Shown here piece after piece: positions 1-6,573 of a stretch of DNA of 10,209 bases; the stretch's first letter is position 1; the number at the start of each line of letters is the position of its first letter. The notes under the pieces were generated by a model. The model made no database searches. It was not told where the DNA came from and saw nothing but the letters and a program-made list of their open reading frames with translations. The translations under genes and the position numbers were made by a program. The DNA is taken from the NCBI GenBank assembly GCA_029934695.1, contig JAOZLU010000038.1, forward strand, positions 2,327 to 12,535. The letters are read 5' to 3'. This DNA comes from Desulfobacterales bacterium. Lineage in GTDB: Bacteria > Desulfobacterota > Desulfobacteria > Desulfobacterales > 4be13.

Positions 1-1
1 A

Positions 2-553
2 ACCGAACTGCGCGTCGAAGAGCTTGCAGAGGCCCAGAAAAGAACCGAACTGCGCGTCGAAGAGCTTGCAGAGGCCCAGAAAAGAACCGAACTGCGCCTT
101 GAAAAGCTCACAGTGCGCGTCGAAGAGCTTGCAGAGGTTCAGAAAAAGACGAACAAGGACCTGGGAGGGCTTTCCAACTCCTTCGGATACTTTCTTGAAA
201 ACGAGGCCATCCGCTTTCTCCCGGGCATACTCAAAAAAGAGAAGGGCATTGACATCCGAGTGATGGACAGGCGCTATATTGTCTATCCCGATGGAAAGGA
301 TGACGAGATCAATATCTACGGAGAGGGGCTGCAAAACGGCAGAGAGGTGTATGTCATCGGTGAGAGCAAATCCCAGCTCGGGAAGAAGGATGTCAGCAAG
401 TTTCAGAAGCTTGTGCGGCGGGTGTCTGACCATCTGAAGTCAGAAGTGTGTCCCGTGATTGTCACCCATTCCGCCCATCCGAGCGTGGAAGCTTATGCAG
501 GGGAGAACATGCCTGAACTCACTGTTTACAGGTCTTATGAACTGAAAGAATAA
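2..553 (+). CDS. Coiled-coil protein with C-terminal PD-(D/E)XK nuclease-like domain (5' end missing)
   Basis: The frame is open from the left edge, so the true start lies upstream; 183 residues are visible. A GTG at 113 could be called as a start, but the frame continues upstream with the same repeat, so I read 113 as internal. Residues 1-50 are charged heptads of the TELRVEELAEAQKR type, which predict a long coiled coil. After a short GGLSNSFGYFLENEAIRFLP linker, the C-terminal domain carries Asp100-Asp101-Glu-Ile, followed about 20 residues later by Gly-Glu121-Ser-Lys123. This is the spacing of the metal-binding D...ExK core of PD-(D/E)XK nucleases. Coiled-coil plus nuclease-fold proteins of this kind (some assigned to DUF3782-like families) occur in many copies in sulfate reducers, cyanobacteria and archaea, with no established role. 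No terminator is obvious after the TAA. Nuclease fold: fairly sure. Substrate: unknown. Confidence 0.8.
   Translation, partial: TELRVEELAEAQKRTELRVEELAEAQKRTELRLEKLTVRVEELAEVQKKTNKDLGGLSNSFGYFLENEAIRFLPGILKKEKGIDIRVMDRRYIVYPDGKDDEINIYGEGLQNGREVYVIGESKSQLGKKDVSKFQKLVRRVSDHLKSEVCPVIVTHSAHPSVEAYAGENMPELTVYRSYELKE
5..151 (+). repeat. In-frame 42-bp tandem repeat encoding coiled-coil heptads
   Basis: Two 42-bp units (5-46 and 47-88) are identical base for base. Each encodes 14 residues, or two heptads. The third block (89-151) is diverged and 63 bp long, or three heptads (ELRLEKL, TVRVEEL, AEVQKKT). Every unit length is a multiple of 21 bp, so the heptad register is kept. The array may extend past the left edge. 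Confidence 0.9.
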
Positions 554-589
554 AGACAGAAATGAATTCGGTGAGACCTCTCAGACCGG

Positions 590-886
590 ATGTTCGAGAA
601 TACCAAAAAGCTCATTTCAAAAGGGTGCAGATCAAGCCGGTTTCAGGCAATTATTAATCAGGGAAATGAGGCTACTTCGGAACTTCCTGAAAATGATGAA
701 GACCCTCCTTGTTCACCTTATTTAAAGGATATGATTTCTGATTTAGGCGGCCATATTTTTCCTGATACCAGAGTTAATCTGGGTGAAACAAATCCTGTTG
801 ATAATTTTGAGATGCGTAACCATCTGGTTCATCTGGTTGAAGTGAATGAATCCGATGCAGAAGGGATAAATTTGGCAAAATGTTAA
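590..886 (+). CDS. Doubtful small ORF (98 aa), possibly a gene remnant
   Basis: I do not recognise this protein. It is hydrophilic and acidic in its middle (ELPENDEDPP), with no signal peptide, membrane segment or known motif. No convincing ribosome binding site precedes the ATG at 590. The stretch is more AT-rich than its neighbours. Its last 25 codons form the first copy of a tandem duplication, and the second copy follows in the same frame after the stop (ATG at 896, reading MHNHLVELNESDAEG). In that second copy, one extra base in the A-run near 954-957 would extend the reading as NLAKKYAKMLICQRTGELEINN. This suggests that the 3' end of a once longer gene was duplicated and frameshifted. 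It may be a decayed gene, or a short gene of unknown function. Confidence 0.35.
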   Translation: MFENTKKLISKGCRSSRFQAIINQGNEATSELPENDEDPPCSPYLKDMISDLGGHIFPDTRVNLGETNPVDNFEMRNHLVHLVEVNESDAEGINLAKC

Positions 887-981
887 TTTGTCAAGATGCA
901 TAACCATCTGGTTGAACTAAATGAATCCGATGCAGAAGGGACAAATTTGGCAAAAAGTATGCCAAAATGTTAATTTGTCAA
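811..981 (+). repeat. Adjacent tandem duplication, 84 bp and 87 bp
   Basis: Copy 1 is 811-894 and copy 2 is 895-981, directly abutting. Both begin GATGC(G/A)TAACCATCTGGTT and end CCAAAATGTTAATTTGTCAA or its close variant. They share AATGAATCCGATGCAGAAGG. The differences are small indels (an extra CATCTGGTT-like stretch in copy 1, an AAGTATGCC stretch in copy 2) and a few substitutions. The 84-bp offset keeps the reading frame, which fits duplication of coding DNA that has since degraded. Confidence 0.85.
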
Positions 982-1058
982 AGAACTGGTGAACTCGAAA
1001 TAAACAACATACCCGATTCAGGAAACTGTAGGCGGGTTCCGCCTCGCTCCTCTACATT

Positions 1059-1077
1059 CCGGCAACCTGCCGGTTTT
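1059..1077 (+). terminator. Candidate intrinsic terminator
   Basis: CCGGCA (1059-1064), loop ACC, TGCCGG (1068-1073), then TTTT. The stem is a perfect, GC-rich 6 bp, but the U-tract is only four bases. A smaller GGCGG/CCGCC hairpin lies just upstream at 1031-1043. It would end transcription entering from the left, before the nuclease gene leader. Confidence 0.4.
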
Positions 1078-1140
1078 CAAATAAATCCGGCCCGATTTCC
1101 CTGAACAGAACCACAAATGAAGGATGCCAACTGTTTTTTG

Positions 1141-1291
1141 AAAACTCTTTAAGGATAATTATAAATATATTTTTTATAAATAAAGCAAAAAAGAGTTGAT
1201 ATTTGAAATCAGATATAATATGAATTACGAATTTTGTACGGCACTCTCTGAAAATTGGGGATATTAAAACCTTTTATTATTCAAGGAGGAT
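1141..1291 (+). promoter_or_regulatory. AT-rich leader with possible promoter for the secreted nuclease gene
   Basis: This non-coding stretch is strongly AT-rich (A/T runs at 1150-1192). It contains a perfect TATAAT at 1214-1219. The nearest TTGATA (1196-1201) is only 12 bp upstream, too close for a standard sigma-70 -35 box, so only the -10-like element is supported. About 70 bp of leader would precede the start codon. No operator or riboswitch is recognised. Confidence 0.25.
1283..1290 (+). promoter_or_regulatory. Strong ribosome binding site that decides the start of the nuclease gene
   Basis: AAGGAGGA is a near-perfect Shine-Dalgarno sequence. It lies 7-8 bases before the ATG at 1298 but only 1-2 bases before the ATG at 1292. 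Spacing therefore favours 1298, which drops the first two residues (Met-Leu) of the longest reading. Confidence 0.75.
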
Positions 1292-1297
1292 ATGCTG

Positions 1298-4200
1298 ATG
1301 AAGATTTTTTGCAAGTTTGTTGGTCTGACAATTTTTCTTTTCATTTCCTGTGCTGTTTCATTTCCTGCCTCTGCCCAAGAGGGCTTACCCGTGGACATTG
1401 ATTTTGCCGAGGCCGGCTTTGCAGGGGCCGGGTTTGCGCCTACTCCCGGTACAGGGCAATTGGACTCTGATACATGGATAGTTGAAGGACTCTCAGAGGG
1501 GGGGGATTTAAGTTTCGCAACAGGTGATTTTGCCAGAGGCTCCTCAACTGGCAATGTAAGCACTGGCGGGATTTATGCCTTTGACGTGGGCGGTGGAGAT
1601 ATCGCTCTTGGCGTACAACCGGGCGAAGATGACTTTACTCCAGGTGGGATTATTTTAAAAATTCAAAACAATACTGGAGACACTGTTACTCAGTTAGATG
1701 TTTCTTATCATATTTGGCATCATAACAATGAAGGTCGGGCAAACTCGTTAAATTTTTCTTATTCATCAGACAACTTAGTATATACACCGGTTTCCGAACT
1801 TGATTTTACCACGACGGCCGCGGCTGATGCGAGTCCAGTCTGGCAATCCGTATCTAAGTCAGCCATAATCACAGGCTTCAGCATTGATGATGCCGGCTTT
1901 TTTTACCTGAAATGGACAGGCAATGATGTATCCGGTTCTGGATCACGAGATGAATACGGCATAGATAATATCCATGTTGCCGTATCTGTCACGGATATAC
2001 CGCCAATCATTTCAACTGTCGCACCTGTTAATGACGCAACGAATATCGCAGTTGACACTGACATTGAAATCAGGTTCAGTGAGGATGTCACCGTAACCGC
2101 GAGTTCGTTCAATATCAACTGCACCCTCAGCGGCGAACATACCGCAAGTCTCAGTGGCAACGGGCAGGATTACACACTTGCTCCGGATACAGACTTTGCA
2201 AACGGGGAAACCTGCACAGTGACGGCAGACAAAATGCAAGTTGCCGACCAAGATGACACAGCGGACAATATGGCATCTGATTATACTTGGAGCTTTCATA
2301 TTTACGCGCCGGATCTGTTCATTTCAGAGTATGTGGAAGGCGATGGCAACAATAAAGGTGTTGAGCTTTATAACTGCACAGGAGCAACGATTGACCTCAA
2401 TATCGGAGATTATATTCTCGAATTTTATTTTAACGGAGTTTCTTCTCCGGGATTCACCATCTCACTGAACGGAACAGTTGCCGACGGCGATGTTTTTGTC
2501 GTTGCCAACCCGTCAGCATCTTTTGCAGGAACAGCGGATCAGTCAGAAGCCGGCTTGTGGTATAATGGCAACGATACCATTGTACTCAGAAAAGGCGGGG
2601 CTGGCGGCACCATTCTTGATGTCATCGGACAAATCGGCTTTGACCCGGGACTCGACAGCGAATGGGGATCCGGTCTCACATCTACAAGGAACAACACCCT
2701 TCGCCGAAACTCCAATGTCAGTGCCGGAGATATCAATTCTTCTGATGTATTTAATCCCGCAACCGAGTGGAAGGGTTACGCGCAAGATACATTCGACGGA
2801 TTGGGATGGCATAATTGCGACTGCGGCGGCCCGGCCACACCCATCCATGACATCCAGGGCGACGGCCCGGCCAGCCCGGAGGTCGGCAAAACTCACACCA
2901 TTGAGGGCGTGGTGGTCGGCGATTTCCAGGAAGCAAATCAACTCAAGGGCTTCTTTGTTCAGGAAGAGGACGCGGATGCTGATGACAACCCCGCGACATC
3001 CGAGGGAATCTTTGTCTATTATAATGGCGTGAATGTCAATGTGGGCGATGTGGTACGCGTGACAGGCAAGGTGGATGAGTACAATGATCTCACGGAACTG
3101 AAGAATGTCAGTGAGGTGATAATTTGCACCAGCGGAGCGACATTACCCTCGCCAGCGACAGTGAGCCTCCCCTTTGCAGACCCCGCCGACCTTGAACAAT
3201 ATGAAGGAATGCGGATTCAACTGCTGCAAACCCTCACAGTCACTGACAACCGTGACCTGGGCCGTTACGGTCAGATTGTCCTCTCATCCGGACGTCTGAT
3301 GAACCCGACCGCGATCACATCCCCGGGCGCACCAGCCAATGCACAGCAGGCCGCCAATGATCTCAACCGCATCATCATTGACGACGGCAGCGGCATTGAG
3401 TACCCGGATCCCATCCCCTATCCCGGTGACGGACTCAGTGCATCCAATACCCTGCGAGGTGGCGGCACAGTGAGCGGTCTTACCGGTGTTCTGCATTACG
3501 CCTCCAACAAATACCGCGTCCATCCGACTGTCACGCCGATATTCGTCTCCGCCAACCCGCGGACAACCGCGCCCTCTGTGAGCGGAAGGCTCAGAATCGC
3601 CGGTTTCAACCTGCTCAACTATTTTAATGGAGACGGTGCTGGAGGCGGATTTCCGACCTCCCGCGGTGCGGATACGTTCTCCGAATTCAACCGCCAGCGG
3701 GCCAAAATTATCAGCGCAATATTGGCAATGAATGCCGATGTGATCGGCCTGACAGAGATGGAGAACGAAGGCTATGGCACGGAAAGTGCGATTCAGGATT
3801 TGGTAAACGGCTTAAACGATGCCTCAACAACCGGTGTGAGTTATGCTTTCATAAACCCCGGTTTCGATCTCGGTTCGGATGTGATCAAAACCGCCCTCCT
3901 CTATCGTGTGGAAACAGTCACGCCCGTCGGTTCTGCCGCCACAACGAGCATCGGACCGCATCCGCCATTGGCACAGACTTTCAAAGAGATTTCAACGGAT
4001 GAACGCTTTACAGTGGCGGTCAACCATTTCAAAGCAAGGGTATGCGGCACCGCTGCTGACGGCAATGCGGATCAGGGCGACGGCCAGGGTTGCTGGAATC
4101 TCAAAAGAACCCAGGCCGCAGAGGCCCTGATATCCTGGCTCGGAACCGACCCCACCGGCAGCGAAGACCCCGACATCCTCATCATCGGCGATCTGAATGC

Positions 4201-6247
4201 CTACGCAAAGGAAAATCCGATTGCAAAAATCGAGGCCGCAGGCTATGCCAACCTGATCGCAGACTTCTGCGGGACAGACGCGTATTCATACATCTATTCC
4301 GGTCAGGCCGGATATATTGACCATGCATTCGCAAACGACAGCCTGTCATCCCAGGTAGTAGGAGCGGCGCACTGGCATATCAATGCTGACGAACCATATA
4401 TGCTCGACTATAATGAAGAGAATAAATCCGCGGAACAGCTCGCCAGTCTGTACAATAATGACCCGTATCGTGCTTCCGACCATGACCCGGTGATCGTCGG
4501 CCTGGATCTGGATACAGCATCCCCTGCTCCTCCCAATCATGCATGCACGGATATCAGTCTGAGCGGCAGTCACAGCATACCTGAAAACCAGCCTGCCGGC
4601 ATGTTTGTCGGCACACTCTCTGCCATTGACCCGGATCCCGGGGACAGTCACACATTTTACAGGGTCGGCAGACGGGACGGCTGGCTTGACAACAGTTCAT
4701 TCATGCTTGACCGCAACAATATCAGAATCCCCCCGTTTTTTGAAGGCGACACCCTGACGGCTGCTGCGGCATTTGACTATGAAAGCAAAAAAAATTACAC
4801 GATCTACATCCGTTGCAATGACAGTAACGGCGGATCCTGCTTCAAATCATTCACCATCAATGTCACCGATGTGAACGAAGTGCCTGCCGGCCTTGTCCTG
4901 AGCTACAGATGGATCAATGAGGGCGAGCCAGCCGGGACAACGGTGGGGATGTTTACCGCATCAGGCGATCCCGACATCGGCGATACCCATGCTTATACCT
5001 TGGTCCCCGGCGAGGGAGATGCTGACAACAGCCTTTTCAGCATTGATGCCGGCATCCTGAAAATCAAGACCGTCTTTGATTATGAAACCCAGAAGCATGA
5101 TTACAGCATCCGGGTCCGCACCGCTGACAGCGGCGGTCTTGCTTACGAAGAGCAGTTCATCATCACGGTCAAAGACAGGAACGAAGCACCCACGGACATC
5201 AGCATGAGTAACAGCAGTGTGGATGAGAACATGCCTGCGGATACGGAAATCGGGACATTTTCCGCCACAGATGAAGACATAGCCGGCAGTCACGCGTATA
5301 GTCTGGTTGACGGCGAGGGAGATGCCGACAATGCTTCATTCCGCATCAGCGGGAATTATCTCAGATCAAAAACCGGATTTGATTATGAGACAAAGCACAA
5401 TTACAGCATCCGTGTCCAGACAGATGACGGGAGCGGCGGTATTTTTCAGAAGCAGTTTTTCATCACTGTTACTGATGTCAATGATGCGCCCGAGGATGTC
5501 ACCCTGAGCAGCACCAGTGTGCCGGAGAATCAGCCTGACGGCATCGCTGTCGGCATTTTTTCCGCCACAGACGCGGACAGCGGTGACAGTCACACCTACA
5601 GCCTGATCTCCGGCCCGGGCGGTGATGATAACAGCCTGTTCTCCATCAGCGGCAACACCCTCAGCGCAGTGTCCGGCTTTGATTATGAAGCCAGAGAAAG
5701 TTACATTGTTCAGGTGCGGACGACCGACACCCGGGGCGGCATATATGACAAGCCGTTTACGATAACGGTGGAAGATGTGGATGAACAGCCTGAAATCGCC
5801 GATCCCCTGGCCGATGTGACTGCTTATAATAACGGAGAATCCGCCACAATAGATATGACCGGTCTGTTCACCGATACAGACGATGCGGATGATGCCATCA
5901 AAAAAATGGTGGAATCGAATACTGACCCGGATGTTGTGACAGCCACAATTAACGGAGATACCCTGACACTCGCTTTTCACCAATGCGGAACAGCAGAGAT
6001 AACCCTTCTCGCCGACTCCGACGGAAAGACTGTGACGGATACTTTTCACGTTACCGTCCTGCCCGTTTCCGGCGATATGAACTGTGACGGAAACACGGAT
6101 ATGAAAGATGCGGTAATCATCTTGCAGGTGCTGTCAGGAATAAATACGGCCGACATTTATCCGGATGCGGATACGAATGATGACGGAAGGATCGGGACTG
6201 AGGATCTGATCCATATTTTGGTGAATATCAGTGTTCCTTTTATTTAA
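1298..6247 (+). CDS. exeM: Secreted ExeM/NucH-type endonuclease with cadherin-like repeats and C-terminal dockerin
   Basis: Predicted secreted metal-dependent nuclease (1649 aa) hydrolysing extracellular DNA. A Sec signal peptide covers residues 1-27 (hydrophobic core, cleavage after PASA). A beta-rich unassigned region (28-231) is followed by an Ig-like domain (about 232-337), a lamin-tail domain (about 338-505, DLFISEYVEG) and an OB-fold (about 514-610). The EEP catalytic domain is about 764-1069, with Asn771 (GFNLLNYF), Glu820 (EMEN), His910 (NHFKAR), Asp965/Asn967 (GDLNAY), Asp1008-His1009 and Asp1061-His1062 (SDHDP). The set is complete, so the enzyme should be active. Four cadherin-like repeats (1082-1498) and another beta domain precede a type I dockerin (1592-1646) with two calcium loops (Asp1593/Asn1595/Asp1597/Asp1604 and Asp1625-Asp1636). 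Shewanella ExeM ends in a GlyGly-CTERM anchor; here a dockerin replaces it. The gene appears monocistronic. Family assignment is firm; the dockerin partner is unknown. Confidence 0.93.
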   Translation: MKIFCKFVGLTIFLFISCAVSFPASAQEGLPVDIDFAEAGFAGAGFAPTPGTGQLDSDTWIVEGLSEGGDLSFATGDFARGSSTGNVSTGGIYAFDVGGGDIALGVQPGEDDFTPGGIILKIQNNTGDTVTQLDVSYHIWHHNNEGRANSLNFSYSSDNLVYTPVSELDFTTTAAADASPVWQSVSKSAIITGFSIDDAGFFYLKWTGNDVSGSGSRDEYGIDNIHVAVSVTDIPPIISTVAPVNDATNIAVDTDIEIRFSEDVTVTASSFNINCTLSGEHTASLSGNGQDYTLAPDTDFANGETCTVTADKMQVADQDDTADNMASDYTWSFHIYAPDLFISEYVEGDGNNKGVELYNCTGATIDLNIGDYILEFYFNGVSSPGFTISLNGTVADGDVFVVANPSASFAGTADQSEAGLWYNGNDTIVLRKGGAGGTILDVIGQIGFDPGLDSEWGSGLTSTRNNTLRRNSNVSAGDINSSDVFNPATEWKGYAQDTFDGLGWHNCDCGGPATPIHDIQGDGPASPEVGKTHTIEGVVVGDFQEANQLKGFFVQEEDADADDNPATSEGIFVYYNGVNVNVGDVVRVTGKVDEYNDLTELKNVSEVIICTSGATLPSPATVSLPFADPADLEQYEGMRIQLLQTLTVTDNRDLGRYGQIVLSSGRLMNPTAITSPGAPANAQQAANDLNRIIIDDGSGIEYPDPIPYPGDGLSASNTLRGGGTVSGLTGVLHYASNKYRVHPTVTPIFVSANPRTTAPSVSGRLRIAGFNLLNYFNGDGAGGGFPTSRGADTFSEFNRQRAKIISAILAMNADVIGLTEMENEGYGTESAIQDLVNGLNDASTTGVSYAFINPGFDLGSDVIKTALLYRVETVTPVGSAATTSIGPHPPLAQTFKEISTDERFTVAVNHFKARVCGTAADGNADQGDGQGCWNLKRTQAAEALISWLGTDPTGSEDPDILIIGDLNAYAKENPIAKIEAAGYANLIADFCGTDAYSYIYSGQAGYIDHAFANDSLSSQVVGAAHWHINADEPYMLDYNEENKSAEQLASLYNNDPYRASDHDPVIVGLDLDTASPAPPNHACTDISLSGSHSIPENQPAGMFVGTLSAIDPDPGDSHTFYRVGRRDGWLDNSSFMLDRNNIRIPPFFEGDTLTAAAAFDYESKKNYTIYIRCNDSNGGSCFKSFTINVTDVNEVPAGLVLSYRWINEGEPAGTTVGMFTASGDPDIGDTHAYTLVPGEGDADNSLFSIDAGILKIKTVFDYETQKHDYSIRVRTADSGGLAYEEQFIITVKDRNEAPTDISMSNSSVDENMPADTEIGTFSATDEDIAGSHAYSLVDGEGDADNASFRISGNYLRSKTGFDYETKHNYSIRVQTDDGSGGIFQKQFFITVTDVNDAPEDVTLSSTSVPENQPDGIAVGIFSATDADSGDSHTYSLISGPGGDDNSLFSISGNTLSAVSGFDYEARESYIVQVRTTDTRGGIYDKPFTITVEDVDEQPEIADPLADVTAYNNGESATIDMTGLFTDTDDADDAIKKMVESNTDPDVVTATINGDTLTLAFHQCGTAEITLLADSDGKTVTDTFHVTVLPVSGDMNCDGNTDMKDAVIILQVLSGINTADIYPDADTNDDGRIGTEDLIHILVNISVPFI
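4541..5791 (+). repeat. Four tandem cadherin-like repeat units within the nuclease gene
   Basis: Unit boundaries, marked by the VTDVNEVP-type linker, fall at residues 1196, 1298, 1398 and 1498, giving periods of 102, 100 and 100 codons. Each unit has a PEN(Q/M)PA(G/D)-type start (GEPAG in unit 2), a D-x-D-x(3)-H or similar acidic turn, an FDYE motif in the middle and the V-x-D-x-N/D-E-x-P calcium-binding linker. DNA similarity remains visible between units (for example GGCGAGGGAGATGC at about 5011 and 5312), so they arose by internal duplication. Confidence 0.85.
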
Positions 6248-6316
6248 TAGCTGATTCTGCAGTGCGCTTCAGCGTACTTTCGCTATCAGCCGGGGGATTT
6301 ATCCCATATGCATCAA

Positions 6317-6373
6317 GCTAAGATTGCCGGACGGGCTAAGATTGCCGGACGGGGCTAAGATTGCCGGACGGGG
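6317..6373 (+). repeat. Three tandem copies of an 18/19-bp unit
   Basis: GCTAAGATTGCCGGACGG occurs at 6317, 6335 and 6354; the second and third copies have extra G residues. The unit starts inside the left terminal repeat and ends in the arm of the first hairpin, so the copies look like slippage duplications of the junction between these two parts. Confidence 0.9.
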
Positions 6374-6450
6374 TTTGCAACCCCGTCCGAAACCTTTGCT
6401 GGCGGGGATTGACGGAACATTGCGGACGGGGTTGCAAACCCCGTCCGGCA
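6362..6450. repeat. Pair of mirror-image hairpins (28-bp perfect inverted repeat)
   Basis: Hairpin 1 is CGGACGGGGTT, loop TGC, AACCCCGTCCG (6365-6389). Hairpin 2 is CGGACGGGGTT, loop GCA, AACCCCGTCCG (6423-6447). Each has a perfect 11-bp stem. Hairpin 2 with its flank (6423-6450) is the exact reverse complement of 6362-6389, separated by 33 bp. No T-run follows either one, so they are not typical intrinsic terminators. Confidence 0.9.
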
Positions 6451-6573
6451 GATCATGTATGAATAAAAACAGTTGGTTATGATCTTAGCTTGATGCTTAT
6501 GGGATTTATCCCTCGGCTTCTGGAATTTTTGTCGGTTCTGACGATACAGATGAAACATGAAGGATAAATACTA

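Larger units (their letters stand above)
6306..6500. mobile_element. Putative 195-bp MITE-like non-coding element
   Basis: The ends are inverted repeats of 19 bp with one mismatch: ATATGCATCAAGCTAAGAT at 6306-6324, and the reverse complement of ATAAGCATCAAGCTAAGAT at 6482-6500. The 12-bp sequence GGGATTTATCCC stands directly on both sides (6294-6305 and 6501-6512), as a target-site duplication would. That sequence is itself nearly palindromic, so the flanks can also be read as an extension of the inverted repeat, giving 37-bp arms (6288-6324 and 6482-6518, 33 of 37 matching). No coding potential is evident. It lies between the nuclease and ATPase genes. No transposase in the window would move it. 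Confidence 0.6.

Noticed and set aside
113..553. GTG at 113 as the start of a complete 146-residue protein
   Set aside because: The same frame is open to the left edge and encodes the identical coiled-coil repeat upstream, so the GTG is internal.
5366..6049. Minus-strand open frame of 227 codons opposite the cadherin-like repeats
   Set aside because: It reads through the complement of the repeats, and its own sequence mirrors their periodicity. No start signal or family motif is visible.
6261..6278. Hairpin AGTGCGC/GCGTACT just after the nuclease gene as a terminator
   Set aside because: The 7-bp stem contains a mismatch and is followed by only a short T stretch. It is too weak to call.
6355..6558. 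Minus-strand 67-codon frame across the MITE-like element
   Set aside because: It covers both hairpins and the terminal repeat, and its sequence is repeat translation (GFATPSA, GVANPVRQS). It shows no coding signature.
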